Assembly (NCBI GenBank): GCA_022578965.1
Contig: MU400520.1
Span: 124,001 to 188,000 of the forward strand
Source of the DNA: Xylaria sp. FL1777
Taxonomy: Eukaryota; Ascomycota; Sordariomycetes; Xylariales; Xylariaceae
Length of the DNA stretch: 64,000 bases
Direction: 5' to 3'
Under the pieces are notes generated by a model. That model worked only from the letters and a program-made list of their open reading frames with translations, searched no databases and had not been told where the DNA came from. Positions within the stretch are counted from its first letter, which is position 1. Every line of letters begins with the position of its first letter. Of the stretch, positions 11,233-21,830 are shown one piece after another. A program made the translations under genes and the position numbers.

Positions 11233-13478
11233 CTTGACTGGACTCTATTAGAAATACACGGTAGGAAGACGGCTGTTAAGGAGTGTATGATCGCGTTGTG
11301 GTTATATGGGAATGGGCAGGAGATCGACGGCTGTTCGGTGCTGGTGTGGTGTGGAATTGGATGACAGGAATGCTATGTTGTAATGGGAATTAAGTTTGGC
11401 TGGAGAGGCGACGCCAGCCTTGCAGCCTTCGGAGCTTCACACTAGCCTCAGCTGGGTTAAGCTGATTGCTGATTGCCTCTCCCGAAAGAGGGTTGTGACT
11501 GTGGAGCCCAGCCACAATTGTAATACCGGGTGTTATGCATTATTGTGTCAAAGATGTTCACAACTCAAGATAAAGCTTAGATAAAGTAGACGGATAAGAT
11601 AAGCCATTATCAACCCAGTAATTAGTAGGTTAGGTACTCTGTACACGCACGTTCATTGTATTGAGAGGGAGCCAAGAATTCCGACTCAACTAACCCCAGA
11701 AGCCGCAAGCTCTACCGTTCCGGATCGCGCAACTAACACGTACTAGACTTCTCTGGGGTTTTCTTCTGGTCGGGGTTTATCGGGGTGTCTAGTGTAACTG
11801 TTGGCAGGTATCGCATCATGCTCGTCTCCTCCGGCATCGCCCGGCTCGCAAAGGGATCCAAGGCAGGCTTGTGACTCGGTGAACACGATATCTGGCCAAG
11901 AAATGGCCTCATCAGCTATCATATTTCGCATGCACTGCTACACTGTGTTCCTAGCTGCGCTTCGCCTTGACCGTCTGGCTGGATCGCGACTTGTACGAGC
12001 TGGTGTTGCACGGCTTTAGTGCTGGAGGTTATGCAGGCTTCGCCCTCAAAGGCAACAATGGATGCCGTCGCAGCTGGAACCGTCCAATTAATATACCCCA
12101 TCTGGTATCCGCGTACCAATACTATGCTCTGCTATACCATGATATTGCATCTGTAGTCTTACATACATACAAATACATATAGGTCTGTCTGTACAAGTAG
12201 GCATACAATAACCCGGTTCCGCCAAGACTACCTAAGTCTATGCGGAGGCAACCTGTAAGTATGGTTGGCACCACCACCAACTACGAATTGACATTTGAAG
12301 AAGCCAACCACGAAGAAACCATTGAAACTCAAATATGAGGTGAACCTACCTATCCTACCTATCTATGCTTGTTCTCTAGTCATGTACACTATTTCATCTA
12401 ATTCATATATATATGTATACCTAGGTAGGTATTATACTATATACAAAATAGGTGTGAATACTTTGCCCTCTTTTGCACTTGCTGCGTACCTAGGTACGTA
12501 CCTAACTTGATAGACAGTGCGGAGCTAGAAGCCCGCACTAACCGTCAGCTATCATTTAGGCAGTTAGTTGTACTGTACCTATGGAACTCTGTCTCTGATG
12601 GGGGTGTGGTGGGGCATTGGGAAGGAGGGGCACATGGGGCCGTGCTTGATGTCACCACCCGCTGCCGTACAGTGCATCTTTGACATAGGGCACAGCCTTG
12701 ATAGCTTCAGCCGCCGACAGCCAATGATCTCGGCAAGCCTACTGGTAGGTATCCAGACTCCGACCATTTGACGTTCAGTTACTTGCGTCTGCTACTGTAT
12801 TAACTATGTACTGTACAGACGGACAGACAAACCCAAGGCTCCTCTTTCTACCATCTGCAGGTGGTCGCCTCTGCACCTGCACCTGACCCTAACTAAGTAC
12901 TTAACTTACTACGTGCATTACTTGACCTACTAAACTTAACCTTCTGTCTTGAATCTGTTTAACCTCTCTTTTCACAACTTCGCCTGCCTACCGTCCAACG
13001 AGCCGAGAACACATAACCCACCACATAACCCACCACATACAAATACGTACATATACTCTGAGTTACCCTACTGCCTGCTTACCTTCGAGTGGGGACTCGT
13101 ATACTACTTCTACTTCTACTTCTACTTCTATTCTTCGTTGTCCACTTTTTGGCTCTTTTCGTCGTCGTCGTCGTCGACTTCCTCCTCCTCCCTCTCCTTT
13201 TCGTACTTCTTTTCGTTCTGAGTGTCGGACATACTCTCTCAATCTCCAAGTCCATCGCAACCACTCTCGCCTGCCCTCCGTCTTTGGTCCAAGCCTGAGG
13301 TGTTCGTGGCGTTTCACCTGTATTCAATCCAGCAGCTTCGTTTCATGATCACGGCTACTCTTTCGTCGCCAGCCTTGGCAGTACCGTGAATTGCATCTTC
13401 ACCCCCTGTATCTTATTTGTTGCGATAGAGTCACTTGGAGTTCGAACCCCACGGCGTCTGTCTTCGTTATCGACCACC
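11233..13478. other. Divergent promoter spacer with CCTA/TAGG words and CT-rich leader
   Basis: 2.2 kb between the divergent rpt3 and the gene at 13479. CCTA/TAGG words are dense at 12340-12360, 12418-12432 and 12487-12505. The last 500 bases (12945-13478) are pyrimidine-rich with TTCTAC triplet runs near 13104-13130, typical of a fungal 5' leader. ORFs of 60-90 codons are low complexity and not supported. Confidence 0.55.
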
Positions 13479-14050
13479 ATGTCATCGACTATCGCCATTC
13501 CGACTTCCCGCTCCTCGGCTGCCGCCTGTGGCCAATCGGCCAAGGCTTGCACGAGCTCTTCCTCGTCCTTCTCGAGCTCCCCACAGACTCCCGCCTCAGC
13601 CAGTCCCGAGACGCCCGAGTCCTCCCATAAGCCGAAGGCGATACATCACCGGCGGCCGAGTTTGTTGAGTGCGCTTCACCTCTCCTACCAACTTGGCCCC
13701 GCTGCCTGCCAAACATGGGGGTAATCATGGGCCGCTGTGTGGGTCTATGCTAACCTGCTTTATAGGCTCCGCGCTGTCGAAAGAGGAGTGTACGCATATC
13801 AACGTGGGCGACCCGGATGGTCCGCCACGACTGGTGAGAGGAATCCTCGTTGTGATATAAAACCTACCAAGCTGACTATCGGCTATTCGTACAGATTTCC
13901 TATCTAGCCTCCAGCCAAGGCTTCGCGTGGAACCCTGAGATGTTTCTCCCTTCGTACCTCGACTTGGACTACGAACCCTTGGAGAACCGCCGAGAGCCCG
14001 TCCATGAGATCCGACTCAGCGACGAGGAGATCAAGAACATGCTGCCGTGA
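13479..14050 (+). CDS. Small conserved fungal protein of unknown function
   Basis: Three exons, 13479-13668, 13766-13833 and 13895-14050, give 137 residues. Introns are 97 and 61 bases (donors GTGCGC and GTGAGA, acceptors TATAG and TACAG, GCTAAC and GCTGAC branch points), and joining restores RRPSLLSSALSK and DGPPRLISYL without a break. The first 45 residues are Ser/Thr/Ala/Pro-rich and look disordered. The rest is a compact conserved-looking core: HINVGDPDGPPRL, then SSQGFAWNPEMFLPSYLD, then a charged tail (RREPVHEIRLSDEEIKNMLP). There is no signal peptide or membrane segment. I recall similar small proteins across Pezizomycotina but know of no assigned role, so no function is proposed. Confidence 0.75.
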
Positions 14051-15105
14051 CAGGGCTATAGACCGCCCGTCGTTGCTTTTCGTTCATAGACACGGAGAAG
14101 TCTTCGCAAGATTACATGACCATTTTCGCAATACTACGGCGTCTGGATTCGGGTTATCTCATTTCCTGGATGGGACCATGGCCATGAACTTCGACAACCT
14201 CTCTTTCTACGTGTGAATTGAAGAGGGTTGCTGTTATGCTGGGTTTGGAGAGCCAACAAGTTACGATATGAGGATATTGATATTGCCGGTAGCTTTCCGC
14301 TCAGCAGACGGCTGAATAAAGGAGTTCTGGAGTTATGGGTGGAATTTTATCCTGGCGTCTCTCTATACCATTACTTGATATCCCCCCCTCGGAAAAGATC
14401 GGAGTCGGCCGCTATTCTCGCGGAATGTGACCGCTTCCCCACTGCATTCTTGTCATTCGATGGTATTATTACATTATGAAGACATCCCCCAGCTCAGTCA
14501 TAGTAACAGAGCAACCCGATGTATTGTACTTTGAGTGGGCCCCAGCAGTGTACATGTGACTCTGGTCTTCTATGAATCGCCGCGAACGTCTTACTAATAT
14601 CGACCCCGTCTAGGTATTCTGAAGTTCACAATTCCACGAAACGGCTAATCAATCCAGCGCTAGATATTACCTTTACAAGTAGTCCAGCAACCGAACCAAC
14701 GACGTCACGACACGCAATTGGAAATTACAAATTCCAGCGAACCAGCAAACATACCGTCAAGCCATCGGTCGTCAGTCACTAGGACATGCATTCGTGCGTC
14801 GTACGGTACCGTCGGCAAGACATTCCCTGCCGTTCTGTCCCCTCTGCCGTGTCCGCCGCCAGCAACGCATCAGGAGAGAGAGACACCACGTGTTGCGGGG
14901 CACTGGGGTTTCCTGTCCTCCGGAATGCAACGACGCATTGTGTACATGTGGGTGATGTGATGAAAAGCGTACCTTACAGTAACATGCGTTGGCTCAGGTT
15001 TTTGGGCGTCAATGGTTTTAATCTAAAGGTTGCTAAGCACGTTCAACCATTCGCTTTGCCTCTCTAACCTCCATGGTAGGAGGTATGTACGTGTAAGACA
15101 TACAT

Positions 15106-15137
<32 letters not shown>

Positions 15138-16281
15138 ATACCATACCATAGCTACTATACGTATACTGTAGACGTCTAATTGGACTTGTTTCACATGGTG
15201 GAAGTTGTACATACACTAGCATAATCTAGTACACCTAGTCTCGCAGCCTACTGTAGTGTGCCGTGGCTGAATTGTAAATAGGTTAAGTAGAGGCGGGCAT
15301 GAATGCAGGATAAGAAGGCTCATCCTGGCCCTTGAGTGATCATTGGTCGGAGGTCCCTTTGGTAGTGTAGGTGGTGAGGCATGGGTCGACAACTTGCAAC
15401 ACCGTAAGGCGAACAGTACAGTGTGTCCCGTACTGTTTCGTGGGGTGGGTTGGCTCTACGCAGTAGGGTATCAAGCTGGATGGGAAGCGCGCGCGATAAG
15501 GGGGGGCTGATAAAGGCCGATCGACTTTACCCCACGTTGAGAACTGCGTTATCGGCAATTCGCTGGCTTTGATTAATCCCGAATTGGCGCTAGTCTGGGA
15601 CAACCCTTTCGTTGCCATTGGATGCATTGATTGGATTAAATTGGTTGACTCATTGCTGTCGGCTGGGGTTGCCTGACTTCTTGTGTACGCAGTATACAGT
15701 AGGTACGGACGTACAATACATAATTGTAGACAGTGTGCAGACAGATATCCGGGGCCTGCATGGAATGAATGAATGAACGAGGTTTCAAGTGTGAGGCTTC
15801 GTTGCGTTTCTCTTTTCGGGATGCAGGACGAAACGCTGTGTGGGGCTTTGAGGTTTGTTTAGCGCTCCTGAAAACTAGCCGCAGTCAGTACCTGATCAGG
15901 TGTTGGCGTCCAAGCATATGTAACGTGTAGGCAAGAAGGTTTAAGCCGTCCATAAGAATATGCAAAGAAAAAAGCTTGGTGTTCAGAGTCTTTTTGTGAG
16001 AGGTTTCCTAAGCTCCGAGGCCTGGGTAAAGGGAGAACCCCTGTTCCCGGACAGCTGAGATGATAAAAGGAGACGATGTAAAGCCTTAAAAGACCAAAGC
16101 TCAGTTAAGCGGAAGATATCTCTCGCCTTGTCGTTGCTTAGCGTCGAACTACTGTAGGTTACCAAGGTATACCTAGTAGGTGCTGTTAGCTGGCCCGGGG
16201 TTGGCTAAGTACCGACTCGCTACCGATGATCATCCTTATATCGAGGGTCATAAGGCTGCACAGAGTACAAGGAGATGCAAG
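14051..16281. other. Intergenic, no gene seen
   Basis: 2.2 kb containing the 3' end of the small gene and the promoter of the methyltransferase gene. Open frames of 80-95 codons on both strands lack homology signals. It contains one microsatellite, listed separately. Confidence 0.5.
15106..15150. repeat. CCCATA / CCATA microsatellite
   Basis: About five CCCATA hexamers followed by four CCATA pentamers. A simple slippage repeat in non-coding DNA. Confidence 0.9.
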
Positions 16282-17544
16282 ATGCACTACATCCGACTCC
16301 TCCGTCCCGCGAAGATCCAGAACTCGACAGAAGGGCTAGTAGTCTCTCTACTATTCACAATCACGACAGATCTGGGGGACTCGTTCCTGTGCCCAGATGA
16401 TGGGTCAATCGATCTGATTGCGGCAGTCCAGGATACTCCCGCAGACTCGGCCAATTCGGCTGCAGTTCTGCTGCGGGGGAGACAGGCATGCAGGTACAAG
16501 TGGAAGACGGGAATGCGCGTCTTAGACGCCAAAATTAGGTTAACACCGGGTCTGCCGAAGGAGAAGGTAAACTGCAGGATTGCAATATATCCCGCCCATC
16601 AGCAGCCCCGGGAGCCATCGACACCGTTGGGTGCCCTGCATGTGGGAGACATGTTGCCCTGGGGAGTGGGCGCGAACCAAACGCTCAAGGCGGGTGTCGT
16701 TATGCCAGCGACATTCGAGTTCGTGAATGGCGTCTGCGCCCCAGTGTCAATCCGTACACTTTGGTTGGGGGCGCGGCACCTGAGTAGAGAAAGCGGAGAC
16801 GATGAGAGCTTGATCCTACGATTCGAAGAAGACATCGGCGAGAGCATAGCACGACATATATGGGACGCGGGCGTGGTCACCTCCGCATACCTTGCCGACG
16901 CGTGCTCCTTGCCAGAAAGCATCCGCGAACTATTATCAATCGAACGTGATAGTTTAAATATTCTCGAGCTCGGAAGCGGCGTTGGGATTTTAGGAATCAC
17001 GATCGCTAGTATTTTACCCAAAGCCGCTGTCGCTCAGGGGCAGACACTCAAGAATGCCAGAGTTCTGTTGACAGATCTAGAAGAGGCCGAGGAACGCGCA
17101 AGGTCAAACATCGCCAAGGCGGAGGCCACACTCGCTATCAATACCATAGATAGTGCCACTGTCACTATCGAATACGAAAACCTTGACTGGGACGAGGGTT
17201 GTGAAGGCCGCTTTGGATCGCTTGTTGCAGCCACACCATGGGATCTCGTGGTGCTAAGCGACTGCACGTACAACGTCGATTCCCTGCCGGCTCTAGTCGG
17301 AACGCTTAGCGCCCTACACGCTGCGAAGGAAACTCATCACGACGTAGGGAACGATGGTCCTGTCAAGTCTTCTGTACTGTTGGCTACCAAACCGCGACAT
17401 TCGTCGGAGGAAGCACTATTCGGACTCTTAGAAGATCAAAGCTGGGCCTATCGAGTGGTAAAGGAGACACCGCTCCCAAAAATTGGCGAGGAGGATGAGG
17501 TCGTGCAGGTTTATCTCCTACAGAAAGGCGTTCATGGAGCATGA
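16282..17544 (+). CDS. METTL21-like (Methyltransf_16) SAM-dependent methyltransferase
   Basis: A single exon of 420 residues from ATG 16282. The frame stays open another 34 codons upstream, but MHYIRLLRP matches the expected beginning of the fungal family. The N-terminal 190 residues are an accessory beta-rich domain. The Rossmann methyltransferase domain follows, with SAM-binding motif I LELGSGVGILGI near 228-239, an acidic motif LLTDLEEAEE that would hold the ribose, and the post-motif LVVLSDCTYN near 322-331, whose D-x-x-Y is typical of seven-beta-strand protein lysine methyltransferases. The family methylates lysines on translation factors, chaperones and similar proteins; the substrate here cannot be told from sequence. 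Probably cytosolic, as no targeting signal is visible. Confidence 0.85.
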   Translation: MHYIRLLRPAKIQNSTEGLVVSLLFTITTDLGDSFLCPDDGSIDLIAAVQDTPADSANSAAVLLRGRQACRYKWKTGMRVLDAKIRLTPGLPKEKVNCRIAIYPAHQQPREPSTPLGALHVGDMLPWGVGANQTLKAGVVMPATFEFVNGVCAPVSIRTLWLGARHLSRESGDDESLILRFEEDIGESIARHIWDAGVVTSAYLADACSLPESIRELLSIERDSLNILELGSGVGILGITIASILPKAAVAQGQTLKNARVLLTDLEEAEERARSNIAKAEATLAINTIDSATVTIEYENLDWDEGCEGRFGSLVAATPWDLVVLSDCTYNVDSLPALVGTLSALHAAKETHHDVGNDGPVKSSVLLATKPRHSSEEALFGLLEDQSWAYRVVKETPLPKIGEEDEVVQVYLLQKGVHGA

Positions 17545-18364
17545 CCCTCGCCAGGCCAGACAGTCTGATTTGTCGGGAGTCAGCGTACCCCAGAGGATAT
17601 CATATCATAAATCATCTCCGGTACCATAGATGATTCGACTACCGGACATTTCCAGCCGTTCGTGGGATCAGTTGGGGTTTAGTACGGTGTGCCGTTAATG
17701 CGACGAATATTAAATAGTAATTCATCTTCACTTAGTGACTGCTAAGAGCCGCTCAAATCATGATAGTACGAGGAATAGCCGAGAGCCTCTTATAGTAGAT
17801 CTTGCACCATATTCCAGAATACAGCTCTACTCGAGAGCTGTGGGTTGCCGTCTCAATAAGAGAAGAAAATGGTATGATATTTGGTAGGGACCTAATTGGA
17901 AGGTAGGTGATTGAGATAGTAAAGATATGTATGCAGCTGTATGTAGCTAAGCCGCAGGGACAAAGCAACCGCAACGTAGATTTTATCTTAGCCATCATAA
18001 CTACCTACTATCTCCCTACGTATTTAGGTTATATTGTGCAGTTGCTTCCCTTCAAACTCATGAACCTTAAACTCTGAAAGCAAGGCCCTGCACACATGGA
18101 AATTCGTTGTGGACGGGAATATGCATCTATGTGGTTCTTTATATGTATTATAAAGATATTGAGTCGAACACTATTCAACAAGCGAAGCCTGCCCCTCCAA
18201 AAGTCAACAAGTCACTTCAACGAGTAAACAACCACCAATTTCCAACTGTCGCAATCAATCAAGTTGCTGCTCTCTCTCGATTCGATTCGATAAAGCAAAT
18301 TAATCCAGACTCTGCATAGAGTAACGGGACCCATCTCAATTCGTCGAAGAATCCCCCGAAGGCA
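17545..18364. other. Intergenic, mis14 promoter
   Basis: AT-rich spacer between two genes in the same direction, holding the methyltransferase 3' end and the mis14 promoter. No further gene or RNA seen. Confidence 0.55.
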
Positions 18365-19779
18365 ATGGACTCGGCGCGCAAGATCGAGCTCCAGGTGCCG
18401 GAGGATCTCGCGTACCTGGTCGCAAATGTCCGACGCGCCGCCGCGGCTCGTATCGACGAGGCGTTCCCACCAGTCGACGATAGCACCGAAGACGAGTTGC
18501 GGACGCAAATCGAGGAGTATGTCAATGAGGTATGATGCTTGATGATTCCTTTCTTTATTTTCTTATATCCTGGATTATTTATTTTTTCCCCCCTTTTCCC
18601 TTCTCTCTCTTTCTCTTTTTTTTTTCTTTCCCCGATCTATTTGTTCATATACACACCTCTCTCAATCGACACCGCTGAGGTCTTGGCGTTGATGTGGTGA
18701 GAGAGTGAATGTGAGTGGACGAGGAAGAGATGATGGGGGCACTCCTGCTCACATATATTTACATTTAACAGAGTGACCAAGCACATACGACCATAGGATC
18801 TGGAAAACGCGGGGTCCCGTCCGCTCCCCCATAGCTAAGCCAGATACCGCCAGATTAGTAGTTGGGTCGGTGACGACCAGCGAATCCCTGGTGTTGTATG
18901 TTTTTGGTTGTCTTCTGTCCTTTTTTTTATCTTTCTTTTATTTTTTAAATTATTTTTATTGTTTTTTCCTCTTTGCCCTTTTTGGCAAACACAGCTTCAC
19001 CCCACACCCCACCCCCAGCTTTCAACAAGCATTACCAATGTGCATCCTGTGTCACGTTGAGACACAGCCTCCCCTGTCGTGATCTCTATCCCTTACATCG
19101 TCGTCCCAACTCTTGTTTTAACGTCTCTTCATAAACCCCTCCCCCAGTTCTCTCTTCTCTCTTCTCTCTTAGAACTAAGAAACTCAAACTCCCCAGTGAG
19201 ACTAACAGCCAATTCTCTTTTTTTTTGAACTTGTAGTATATCCTCAAGACCTTCAGCCTCGCCGCCCCGAACCTGACCATCAACGGCCTCCCGGTCGATG
19301 CCGCGCACTTCCTCTCCTCGGCGCCATCCCTCGCCAGCTCCGAGCCGGAGGAGGTCTTCGAGCCCTTCGATGCGCGCAAGCGTGCCCGCCTCGAGGCCCT
19401 CACGGCCGAGGAGGAGGACCTGCTCCGCGACATCGCGCACTTGAAGAAGAGCGTGCCGGGCGCCGTGGCGGGCACGTGGGCCGAGGCCGCGCGCAAGGGC
19501 ATCAAGGAGGACGAGGAGGCGCTCGAGAAAGCCAACCTCGCCGCGGCACAATTCGGCAAACCCGCTGCGGCTGGCACGAGTACCGAGGGTGCGGGTGGCG
19601 AAGGTGGTGCTGGGAGCGGGCTGGCGATCACGCCTCTGGAGCGCCAGGATGACGTCGAGAAGAGCTTTGGGGACGCCGTGCGTGGACTCGGCCGGCTGAA
19701 GAGGGAGATGCCAGCTGTGGTGGCGAGGATGGAACGGGCGCGTAAGGCGGGCGAGTATGTTGTCACGGAGCGGCGATGA
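18365..19779 (+). CDS. mis14: Kinetochore protein Mis14/Nsl1 (Mis12/MIND complex)
   Basis: Two exons, 18365-18529 and 19237-19779, give 235 residues. The join YVNE|YILKTF is phase 0 between donor GTATGA and acceptor TTGTAG and restores the family signature: RKIELQVPEDLAYL at the N terminus, RRAAAARIDEAFPP, and LAAPNLTINGLPVDAAHFL after the splice. A helical, charged C-terminal half follows (ARKRARLEALTAEEEDLLRD), with a Gly/Ala-rich linker near 157-175. Mis14/Nsl1 is one of four subunits of the Mis12 complex, which links centromeric chromatin to the Ndc80 complex in the nucleus. The intron is 707 bases, far longer than the 50-150 seen in neighbouring genes, because it carries a complete 5S rRNA gene. 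Exon 2 is markedly GC-rich at third positions. Confidence 0.93.
18754..18759 (+). promoter_or_regulatory. TATA-like element of the 5S rRNA gene
   Basis: TATATT about 28 to 23 bases upstream of the predicted 5S start. Filamentous-fungal 5S genes characteristically carry a TATA-type element at this distance in addition to the internal control region, so this supports a functional copy. Confidence 0.6.
18782..18901 (+). rRNA. 5S ribosomal RNA, nested in the mis14 intron
   Basis: A full 120-base 5S gene. It begins ACATACGACCATAGG and ends GGTGTTGTATGT, so 5' ACATAC pairs with 3' GTATGT to close helix I. The interior has the conserved GGAAAAC, GGTCCCGTCCGCTC and TAGTAGTTGGGTCGGTGACG blocks, which include the loop B/C and internal promoter region. 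The RNA is transcribed by RNA polymerase III via TFIIIA and joins the large ribosomal subunit. Filamentous ascomycetes keep 5S genes dispersed singly, which fits. It lies on the same strand as mis14, wholly inside that gene's single intron, with a T run right at its 3' end. Exact 3' end uncertain by one or two bases. Confidence 0.95.
18901..18905 (+). terminator. Pol III T-run terminator of the 5S gene
   Basis: Five T residues on the sense strand directly at the 5S 3' end; a longer T run follows at about 18921-18928. Runs of four or more T stop RNA polymerase III. Confidence 0.7.
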
Positions 19780-20306
19780 CGAGAAAGTGCGCGGGCCGTT
19801 TTCTAAGCTGGCTGAATCGTGCGTGGTGTACGTACCACTCCAAGGTTGATAGCAAACGACTGACGACTTATCCACGCGAGTCAACGTGAGATAGACTTTT
19901 AGGAATCCAATGATACCCTTTTTCACATCTCCTCCCTATATTGGCTTTATCCTGTTCTTGGAATGGCCGTGGACATTCGAAACCTACATCCTGGTTTTGG
20001 CTGCGCCTTAACAGAGAGGGTAAAGACAAGTAATGAAGAAATATAATTCTATCCGTTGTTGTGGTAGAAATGAAGCTATGCCGTCCATGTATTTATGTCT
20101 TTCCTAACGTTTCTCTTTTCGATATACCTTCCATTCTATGCTGACCGCCTTCGCCTCTCTCCTCTCAGACAGGTCCTTTCGAAGCAAAACACAAGTACCT
20201 GCTCAGGAAACACTGTCAAAATGTCGACACCTACAACCAAGAGTGCTATCTCATATCACTAAACATTGTGATTTGACCGGTTCTTTTTGCCTCAAGGCTT
20301 CTAGAT
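19780..20306. other. Convergent 3' spacer between mis14 and the Sec14-like gene
   Basis: Both neighbours end into this 527-base spacer, so it should contain their 3' UTRs and poly(A) sites. No gene seen. Confidence 0.6.
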
Positions 20307-21830
20307 CTATGCAGCAAGCTTGACTCGCTCCATGGCCTTGACTTCCTCCGTAGCCTCGGCTTCTTCTGTAGCCTTGGTTTCCTCCGTAACCTTAGTTTCT
20401 TCCGTGACCTTGGCTTCCCCTGTAGCCTTGGCCTCCTCTACAACTGATGCTTCGCCTTCGGTACTAGCAGCATTGCCCGCCTCAACCTGGGTAGACTCAT
20501 TCTCAACTTTATCCTCCTCTGTCACCAATGCTTCTCCTTCAGGAGTAGCGTCAGTGCTCGTCTCGACCTCGGTAGGCTTGCCTTCAGTCGTGGCATCTGT
20601 GGACTCCTTCTCCCACCAGGCAGGGCGTCTCCATTCTTCCTCTTGCCATGGGCCTGCATCACTAAACTCACAACCGCCCTCGCAATTGCATTTACCACCA
20701 AACGCGACCGGTAAGTTCTCCGCTGGAATTTGCTTCAACAGCTCAGCTTTGGCGTCAGAAGAAGTACAGACGGTGATCTTTGAGGCGGTGACCGGGTCGA
20801 GGAATCTTTTGACGAAATTCCATAGCCCTTTAAAGATGAAACTCGCGTTGATGATGTACATCTTACCCATACGTTCAGGGTAATTATTATTGCTCATTGA
20901 GGACGCTTGACGAATGTACCCGGTGATGCGCACCCGGTCAAAGATGCTGACATCTTTAACATCCAATATAGTACACGAGGTTTCGACAAGGCGGCCAACC
21001 TTACGTGAGCAGGCAGGTAGTCGTGGATCCACCATTTTTTCATACTCAATGGCCAGATTAAGGATCATGCTGTCGTTCGTAAACCCGGCTGCTTCGATCT
21101 TGTCGAAATCTATACCCCCGAGCTTCTCATAGTAACATGGTCGACCGTCCTGTGTACTTGGTCAGAGCTGCCGACTCCAATATAGCAAATTGAGGGTTTA
21201 ACCTTGTCTGTCTTATGGTAAAACTGCGGGTAGAGTTCTACCAGCGTCCTCTTCTGCTTTCCGTCCGGGTCCCAAGTTCTAACCTGCTCCTCAAGGTTGA
21301 GCGGTTGCTCGGGGGGGTTTTGCAATGGGTTATCTTTCTTCAGCGTAAGCAATCTCTGCTGCGACTTTTCGTAATCAAAGATAGTCACGCATTTTCGCCA
21401 ATGTTCCGAGTCAACGAGCCTGACGGGTTCACAGTAGTTAGATATCTATGACACAACACGATAGATTATAATCATGTAGACTCTTACATTTGCTTGGCGG
21501 CAGCTACATCGAATTTACGGGCTCGGAGGAAACGTAACTAATAGACAAAGCAGTTAGCAATTACGTGTGCAGCAGCCACCATGAAAGCCAGGCACCAAAC
21601 GATGGGACGGGAAGCTCGACCGATCATCATACCAGAGTTAGGGTGTCAAGCGGCCCCTTAAAATCTTCGCTCTCGAGCATCAAGCGCAATTGATGAACCT
21701 GGGCCTGCTGGGTGGGAGAGACATAGCCGGCATGGCCTGCGCGGCCCTCGATAGACGTAGTAGGGAAGTCGTAGTGATCATACTTGGGATCTAGCTCCAA
21801 GTCGCTGGGTTCGGGCAGTGGGGCTGCCAT
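20307..21830 (-). CDS. Sec14-like CRAL-TRIO phospholipid transfer protein
   Basis: Four exons, 21830-21633, 21537-21488, 21419-21203 and 21149-20307, give 435 residues with all phases consistent. The CRAL-TRIO N-terminal helices read LRFLRARKFDVAAAKQM, then EHWRK, then YPQFYHKTDKDGRP across three splices. The lipid-binding domain holds EYEKMVDPRLPACSRK, LVETSCTILDVKDV, YPERMGKMYIINA and IPAENLPVAFGGKC. Sec14 proteins exchange phosphatidylinositol and phosphatidylcholine and support Golgi secretion and phosphoinositide signalling. The domain is divergent where Sec14 has HVLG (here TVCT), so this may be a paralogue rather than the essential Sec14. The last 110 residues are an acidic, low-complexity tail of repeated KxTEE/KATEE units. 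Confidence 0.9.

Noticed and set aside
12949..13327. Open frames rich in Ser, Phe, Tyr or Arg in the CT-rich leader
   Set aside because: They translate simple pyrimidine or purine repeats in the 5' leader of the gene at 13479.
13436..13452. tRNA B-box-like word GAGTTCGAACCCC
   Set aside because: No A box, anticodon arm or acceptor pairing could be drawn around it.
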